Assembly (NCBI GenBank): GCA_036874045.1
Contig: CM072341.1
Span: 12,102,501 to 12,166,500 of the forward strand
Source of the DNA: Cymodocea nodosa
Taxonomy: Eukaryota > Streptophyta > Magnoliopsida > Alismatales > Cymodoceaceae
DNA length: 64,000 nt
Direction of reading: 5' to 3'
Notes under the pieces: generated by a model
Database searches by the model: none
What the model was told of the DNA's origin: nothing
Seen by the model: the letters and a program-made list of their open reading frames with translations, nothing else
In this document: one piece after another, positions 58,704 to 64,000 of the stretch
Numbering within the stretch: position 1 is the stretch's first letter
Layout of the letters: each line of letters begins with the position of its first letter
Made by a program: the position numbers and the translations under genes

Positions 58704-59325
58704 AAAAAAAGAGAAAAAGAAGAAGGGGTGTGTGATCGATGGGTATGGCAAGTGTGTATAGAGTAGGAGCATCGAGCTTTCTGCAGATAGCTTCGGCAAT
58801 TCTCTAAAGTACCACACCAACCATTATCACCATCACATTATCACCACCACCATAATCACCAACCATCGGAGGTCTGTGAGGATACTTTCCTGATGTCGGG
58901 TCGATTCTGAGCCAAACACAATGCTTAACAACCATTGTGAGGAGTGATCACGTCATGGGAAGGGAAGCCATTTTCACCAAGCGCTGACTCATATTTCAGG
59001 AGATCGTAAAGCTTGTAGCCTTGACTTCGGGTTGATGCCTGTATGCTGAAGAGGAGATCATCTTGCAATTCTAGACTCGCGATTCTATAGGGAGAGGAGA
59101 CAGAATTGTAAGTGGTTTAATTTTCAATGGTGTAATCGCATCGTATGTAGTGACGGAAGTATTTACTGTCGATTAAGATTACTTTATATTTCACCTTTCG
59201 CCCATTTCCATATTCATATTAAAATAAAAATACCAAAAACAATTTATCTGTGTTTGTATTTTGTATTTGAGTGTTGTATTGTTTGTGTTGTATCGTGATT
59301 AATGTTAACTTTGTTAGTGTTGTGA

Positions 59326-60620
59326 TTGTTTTATGTTTGTGTAATATTAAGATCTGGAACTGATATACCACCAAGAACACAAAATGAAAATAATATGAAG
59401 GTGGATAAGAGTAAAAATCAAGATGATAACGAAAATGTAATAGCTGAAAATCTGGAAATCACTAAAGAACAATCTGAATCTGCTAATGAAGCTAAAAATG
59501 ATCAAACAAATCAAACGAACGAAAAAGAATCTTTTAAATCACAATCTTTAGCACCCTATCTTGAAAGATTACAACAAACAATTCCTACAAAATAAGAAAA
59601 AAATCAGAGAAATTTTTGAAAAAGTACAAGTTAACATTCCTTTGTTAGATCTATTGTAGAAAATGCCACCTTATGCTAAATTTCTGAAGGATTGGTGTAC
59701 TAAGAAAAGAGAGCGAAAAGTTCTTAGAAAGGTCTTCTTAACTGAGTAAAGTAGTTCCCTATTTCTGTCACAAATTCCTAAAAAGTTATCTGATCTTGGA
59801 ATCCCTGTTATATCATGCACCATAGGAAATACTATTCTAGAAAGAACCTTAATAGACTTAGGTGTAGGTATAAATGTTATGCCAAGTGATATATTTGCAT
59901 TCTTAGGATTAGAAGGCTTAACTCCTACTAGTACGGTTATTCAATTAGTTGATAGAAGTATAAGATACCCTAGAGGAAAAATAGAGGATGTCTTAATTAA
60001 AATCAAAAACTTTATATATCCTATTGATATTGTAATTTTAGATTCCCAACAAATTAAGCATAAAAATAGTAATACATCTTTAATTTTGGGAAAGCTATTT
60101 TTAGCGACATCAGGGGCTATTATAAATTGTAAAACTGGAGTAATGAAGTTATCATATGGTAATGAGGATACTTAAATATTTTCAAACCAGAAAGATTTGA
60201 GGAGTTAGAAATGTCCTTACATACTATAGATTTTTTTAGAAGATGAAAGAGATATGTTAGATGATGTGATTCAAGAAGAATTAAATAGACAAATCAATTT
60301 TGAAACTTTAGAGGAAAGTGAAAGCATAAATATAGAAGGAGATCTAGAAGAAATTAATTTAGAAAATGATGATGTTCAATTAGGAGCTCTAGCTTTTAAT
60401 GGGCAACATTTAAAATTAAAACATTTACCTCTTGAATTAACCTATATATTTCTGGAAGAGAAACGAACCTATTCAATCATTATTGCTTTAGATTTAAAAG
60501 AGGATCAAATAGATAAATTAAAAGATGTAGTAAAAAGTTATAAAGAAGCAATAGGATGGACTATAACTGATATAAAAGGGTTAAATTCAATTTTATGCTG
60601 TCACCACATATATTTAGAAT
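59326..60620 (+). pseudogene. Athila-type gag end and protease
   Basis: 59326-59594 is a hydrophilic Asn/Glu/Lys-rich linker starting LRSGTDIP, as at the gag/protease border of Athila elements. After a frameshift near 59580, the frame continues with MPPYAKFLKDW, TKKRERKVLRKVFLTE and IPVISCTIGN, then the protease core LIDLGVGINVMPSDIFAFLG (59845-59905) with the catalytic Asp in DLG, then IDIVILDSQQI and SGAIINCKTG. 60176-60235 has two compensating frameshifts. The rest to 60620 is the acidic linker to RT. Most of gag (capsid) is not upstream. Non-functional. Confidence 0.75.
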
Positions 60621-61360
60621 AGAATGCTAAACCTATTAGAATTCCTGAGAGGAGATTAAATCCAAACTTTAAAGAAGTAGATAGGAAGGAAATAGTGAAA
60701 TGGTTAGATAATGACATAATTTATCTAATTTCTGATAGCTCGTGGGTTAGTCCAATCCAAGTAGTTCCCAAGAAATCAGGATTAACAGTTATTAGGAATG
60801 AAAGTCAAGACTTGATACCTACTAGAATTAAATCAGGCTAGAGAGTATGTATAGACTATAGAAAGTTGAATGCTGTGACTAGGAAAGATCATTTTCCCTT
60901 ACCTTTTATAGATCAAATGCTGGAAAGATTAGCAGGGCAAGAATATTTTTGTTTCCTAGACGGGTATTCAGGTTATAATCAAATTCCAGTAGCATTAGAT
61001 GATCAAGAGAAAACAACTTTCACCTGTCCTAATGGAACTTATGCTTTTAAGAGAATGTCATTCGGATTATGCAATGCACTAGCTACCTTTCAAAGATGTA
61101 TGCAGGGTATATTTACTGAAATGATTGAAGATTTTTTAGAAATATTTATGGATGATTTTACTGTATATGGCAACTCATATGAAGTTTGTTTAAGCAATTT
61201 AGACCAAATACTAAAATGTTGTGTGAAAAAAAATCTGGTTTTAAATTGGGAAAAATGTCACTTCATGGTTAAACAAGGAATAGTCTTAGGGCATGTTGTT
61301 TCTAAGAAAGGGTTGGAAGTAGATAAAGCTAAAATAGAAGTAATTTCTAATCTACCATAA
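60621..61360 (+). pseudogene. Athila-type reverse transcriptase
   Basis: The RT domain is nearly complete in one frame: PIRIPERRLNPNFKEVDRKE, IIYLISDSSWVSPIQVVPKK, RVCIDYRKLNAVTRKDHFP, LPFIDQMLERLAGQEYFCFL, GYSGYNQIPVALDDQEKTTF, RMSFGLCNALATFQRCM, then the active site FMDD (61145-61156), and LGHVVSKKGLEVDKAK. Stops at about 60620, 60840 and 61358 are the only breaks. The 60840 TAG sits where this family has Trp (TGW) and the 61358 TAA where it has Gln, both explained by single transitions. Continuous with RNase H downstream. Confidence 0.85.
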
Positions 61361-61990
61361 CCTAAATCAGTAAAAGATATTAGATCATTTCTAAGACATG
61401 CTGGTTTTTATAGAAGATTTATTAAAGACTTTAGCAAAATAGCTAGACCTTTAACTAATCTATTAAAAGATGTCCCATTTAACTTCAATAAAAATTGCAA
61501 GGAAGCATTTTTTAGACTTAAAACTAGCTTAATTTCAACTCCTATAATTCAAGCACCTGATTGGAGCCATCCATTTGAATTAATGTGCGATGCATTTGAT
61601 TTTGCTGTAGGAGCAGTGTTGGGATAGAAGATAGAAAAATCTCCTAGAGTGATTCATTATGCAAGCAAAACCTTAAATGATGCTCAAGTTAATTACACAA
61701 CTACTGAAAAAGAACTATTAGCTATTGTGTTTGCCTTAGAAAAGTTTAGATCCTATCTGATTGGAGCTAAAGTAATAGTATACACGGATCATTCAGCTTT
61801 AAAACACTTAATAAAGAAAAAAGAAACAAAACCTAGATTGATCCGATGGATATTATTATTATGAGAATTTGATCTAGAAATTAAAGATAAATAAGGATGT
61901 GAGAATGTAGTAGCAGATCATTTATCAAGATTACAAATAGAAAAATCAAATATTGAAATTAAGGATAATTTTCCTGATGAACAATTGATG
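61361..61990 (+). pseudogene. Athila-type RNase H
   Basis: Same frame as RT. Connection: FYRRFIKDFSKIARPLTNLL. Then FELMCDAFDFAVGAVLG with the first catalytic Asp, [20 protein letters not shown] with the Glu, and [13 protein letters not shown] with a further Asp. The domain ends with NVVADHLSRLQ, as usual before integrase. Stops at 61625-61627 (TAG where the family has Gln), 61861 (TGA) and about 61893 (TAA). Confidence 0.8.
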
Positions 61991-62940
61991 ACCATCAACA
62001 CAATGCCTTGGTATGCAAACATAGTTAATTACTTAGTAATTGATTTAACACTTAAGGATTGGAATAGACAAGATAAGAAATTGTTTTTCTCAAGAGTAAA
62101 ATATTACTATTGAAAAGACCCATACTTATTTAAGAAATATCCTGATTTAGTTTTAAGGAGGTGTGTTCCAAAAACTGAATATCAGAGCATATTGTCTTTC
62201 TGTCATGACCAAGCTTGCGGAGGGCATTTTGGTTTAGGGAAAACTACTGCAAAAATTCTGCAATGTGGATTTTATTGGCCAACACTATTCAAAGATGCTC
62301 ATAAATATTACTTAAGTTGTTTAAGATGTCAACAAATAGGAAGAATATCAAAGAGGAATATGATGTCTCTTAATCCTATTGTTGAAGTTGAAATCTTTGA
62401 TGTGTGGGGAATAGATTTTATGGGTCTATTTCCTATGTCTAATCAATTTAATTACATATTGTTAGGGGTAGATTATGTATCTAAATGGATAGAAGCTATT
62501 CCTACAAAAACTAATGACAACAAAGTGGTAATACAATTTATAAGAACCAATATATTTGCTAGATTTGGAATACCTAAAGCTATTATCAGTGATAGAGGAA
62601 CTCTGTTCTGTAATAGAAGTTTTGAAGCCTTAATGAAGAAATATGGAGTAAACCACAAAATTGCAACATCATATCATCTGCAAACAAGTGGACAAGTAGA
62701 AAGTACTAACAAATAAATTAAGTTAATCTTAGAAAAAGTAGTAAATCCTACTAGAACAGATTGGGCTAATAGATTGATAGATGCACTTTGGGCTTATAGA
62801 ACTACTTATAAGACAAGCTTAGGTATGTCACCTTTTAGGCTAATATATGGAAAAAGTTGTCATTTACTTGTTGAAATAGAATATAAAGCTTATTGGGCAT
62901 TAAAAACTCTGAATACCAATTTAATTCAAGCTTCTTAAAA
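61991..62940 (+). pseudogene. Athila-type integrase
   Basis: The zinc-binding part has H..C: SFCHDQACGGHFGLGKT, then YLSCLRCQQIGR (His-His-Cys-Cys set). The catalytic core begins EVEIFDVWGIDFMGLFPMSN (about 62385-62440), where IFDVWGIDFMG is a signature of the Athila lineage. It continues LLGVDYVSKWIEAI, then AIISDRGTLFCNRSF with the second Asp, and HLQTSGQVESTN with Glu. Next come [19 protein letters not shown] and [13 protein letters not shown]. Stops at about 62113 (TGA at the Trp of YYW), 62714 and 62939. The catalytic D-D-E residues are otherwise retained. Confidence 0.85.
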
Positions 62941-62947
62941 TAGAAAA

Positions 62948-63310
62948 ATGCAACTAATTGAATTAGAAGAATTTAGAAATGAAGCTTATTCGAAGACTGT
63001 AAGAGAAAAAGAGAAAATGAAATTCTGGTATGATAGAAAAATTATTCCAAAAAGCTTTAAAATAGGACAAGAAGTATATCTTTATATGGCTAGACTCCAT
63101 AACCATTTAGGAAAATTAAGATCTAGATGGGTAGGACCTTACATAGTTCAAAATATTTATCCTTATGAAGCTATTGAAATTGAAAATCCTAAAAATCAGA
63201 ATATATTTAAAGTAAATGGACAAAGACTTAGACCTATTCTGAAAACACCAAAAAGCTCCTTTGGAATTATAGAAGAAGTTAGAGTAGAGGACTACTCAAG
63301 CTTTACTTAG
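62948..63310 (+). pseudogene. Athila-type integrase C-terminal part
   Basis: An uninterrupted 120 codons to TAG at 63308, in the same frame: LIELEEFRNEAYSKTVREKE, FWYDRKIIPKSFKIGQEVYL and LRSRWVGPYIVQNIYPYEAI, the SH3-like C-terminal region of gypsy integrases, ending KVNGQRLRPI. No chromodomain is visible, consistent with Athila rather than a chromovirus. Confidence 0.8.
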
Positions 63311-63745
63311 TAAGAAATCGGTTTTTATGTTGATATACAAAAAAAAAAAAAATTAAAATATAAAAATCATTGCGGTTCAACCGATTGGATCCATCGGTAT
63401 GACCGGAACATAAAAACATCTATATTAATTTTCAGAAAAAAAATTAGGTCTAACCGAAACATAGTATCGGTTAAACTAGTAAAAACAGAAAAAAACTATT
63501 ATCTTAAGTATTTTTTATTATTATTTTATTATATCTATCTGTACGGGAAGTCCGTTGAGTTACGCTTAACTCAACGAGCTTACTCTGTTGAGTCTTGAGT
63601 TAGTCAATGAGCTTATTTCGTTAAGTTAACTGTAACTCAATGGAGTACTGTAGCTAAAACCGCAAGTGAGAAAGTAATAGTTGGTTTAGGAAATGACCGA
63701 TTACCCGCCTAAACTTAGGGTTTATTTAAACTAAAACCTAAGGTT
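63311..63745 (+). repeat. Post-pol non-coding region with short inverted repeats
   Basis: 63375-63405 contains GGTTCAACCGATTGG and ATCGGTATGACCGG, and 63449-63472 contains AACCGAAAC and AGTATCGGTT; both are small hairpins. A TTGAGTTA/TAACTCAACGA array lies at 63552-63640. From 63680 the sequence matches 44690-44750 (CGATTACCCGCC, then TTTTGGGGGC), which may be a decayed primer site or a polypurine tract. Confidence 0.5.
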
Positions 63746-64000
63746 TTGGGGGCATTATCTGGTAAACCATTTAGAATTGAGAACAATAAAGATCAGAGTG
63801 ATTCCGTGTTGTGTAACTCCACGATGAGGAAAATGACACCCGAGTTTTGGGAAGATGCTATTGACACATCAGAATTTCTAAAGGAATCAGAGGAATGGCA
63901 CACGCGACAAAAGATTCGGAATACGACAAGAGAAAAAGAGTTACAAAAGTAGAATCTGAACTTTTTAGATTAAGAAGAATTTAGTAGATTGTGGTATACA
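63746..64000 (+). pseudogene. Start of Athila-associated ORF (partial, runs off window)
   Basis: Open from 63746 to 63952 (68 codons): KPFRIENNKDQSDS, MTPEFWEDAIDTSEFL, NTTREKELQ. It then meets a stop with homology continuing beyond it (NLNFLD, EEFSRLW). It matches the beginning of the ORF at 44750-44960. The better copy probably continues past the right edge. Confidence 0.5.

Larger units (their letters stand above)
57573..59290 (+). mobile_element. Athila-type LTR copy 3 with hairpin modules
   Basis: It starts TGTTTATAATGAAAAAGTGC. The first 150 bases match other copies. 57765-58312 is an insertion not present in copies 1 and 2, built of AACTATCCGA...TCGGATAGTT inverted repeats (separate entry). 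From 58313 to about 58510 it rejoins homology with 56770-57020. TATA box at 58696-58703; conserved GGAGGTCTGTGAGGATAC block at 58868-58925. The end is approximate. Gag and a primer site are missing between it and the protease at 59.6 kb, so either the element is internally deleted or two elements are joined. Confidence 0.6.

Noticed and set aside
59140..59160. Possible target duplication GAAGT near LTR copy 2
   Set aside because: GAAGT precedes 56456 and occurs at 59146, but the second site is inside LTR copy 3 and not at an element end; a chance 5-mer.
1..64000. tRNA, rRNA, CRISPR or telomeric repeats
   Set aside because: I looked for GGTTCGAATCC-type T-arms, rRNA blocks, evenly spaced repeats and TTTAGGG arrays and found none.

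Overview
This is an AT-rich stretch of plant nuclear DNA. The reasons are spliced genes of plant families (a xyloglucan endotransglucosylase/hydrolase with GT-AG introns, and exon 1 of an organelle-type ribosomal protein L36), plant retrotransposon lineages (Athila-type and chromovirus-type Ty3/gypsy, Ty1/copia), and plant hAT and PIF/Harbinger transposases. No bacterial operons, rRNA, tRNA or CRISPR are visible. The GC-rich coding exons in an AT-rich background would fit a monocot, but that is only a hint.

Layout. 1-4.9 kb: copia integrase remnant on the minus strand, then Athila-type protease and LTR fragments. 4.86-6.85 kb: a solo LTR with an intact 5-bp target duplication. 7.3-8.5 kb: dead PIF/Harbinger transposase. 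8.9-11.6 kb: internally deleted chromovirus-type gypsy element (minus). 13.6-14.9 kb: copia gag-protease remnant (minus). 17.0-17.2 kb: exon 1 of ribosomal protein L36. 18.9-22.0 kb: a large imperfect inverted repeat with about 1.26-kb arms. 22.3-24.0 kb: dead hAT transposase (minus). 25.65 kb: a 21-bp-stem hairpin. 28.65-29.96 kb: the one apparently intact gene, a group III-A XTH in four exons (minus). 34.65-35.27 kb: copia reverse transcriptase remnant. 38.1-40.4 kb: a second small gypsy deletion derivative with both LTRs. 42.0-43.6 kb: copia gag remnant. 44.4-64 kb: a nested graveyard of Athila-type elements in both orientations. It surrounds a broken F-box gene and holds LTRs carrying unusual clusters of short inverted repeats.

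Only two loci look like cellular genes with possible function: XTH, a secreted cell-wall enzyme, and L36, for which only exon 1 is found. The F-box locus is broken by a frameshift, stops and an insertion. Everything else is mobile-element debris. Most damage in the best-preserved Athila pol (59.6-63.3 kb) is nonsense mutation explainable by C-to-T/G-to-A transitions, as expected of methylated, silenced elements.

The most unusual structures are the foldback at 18.9-22.0 kb, the hairpin modules inside the LTRs (57.9-58.3 kb, and the TTGAGTTA/TAACTCAA arrays at about ten places), and the F-box pseudogene flanked by opposing copies of a retroelement gag region. Family names come from motif recognition by eye. 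No alignment or database search was run.
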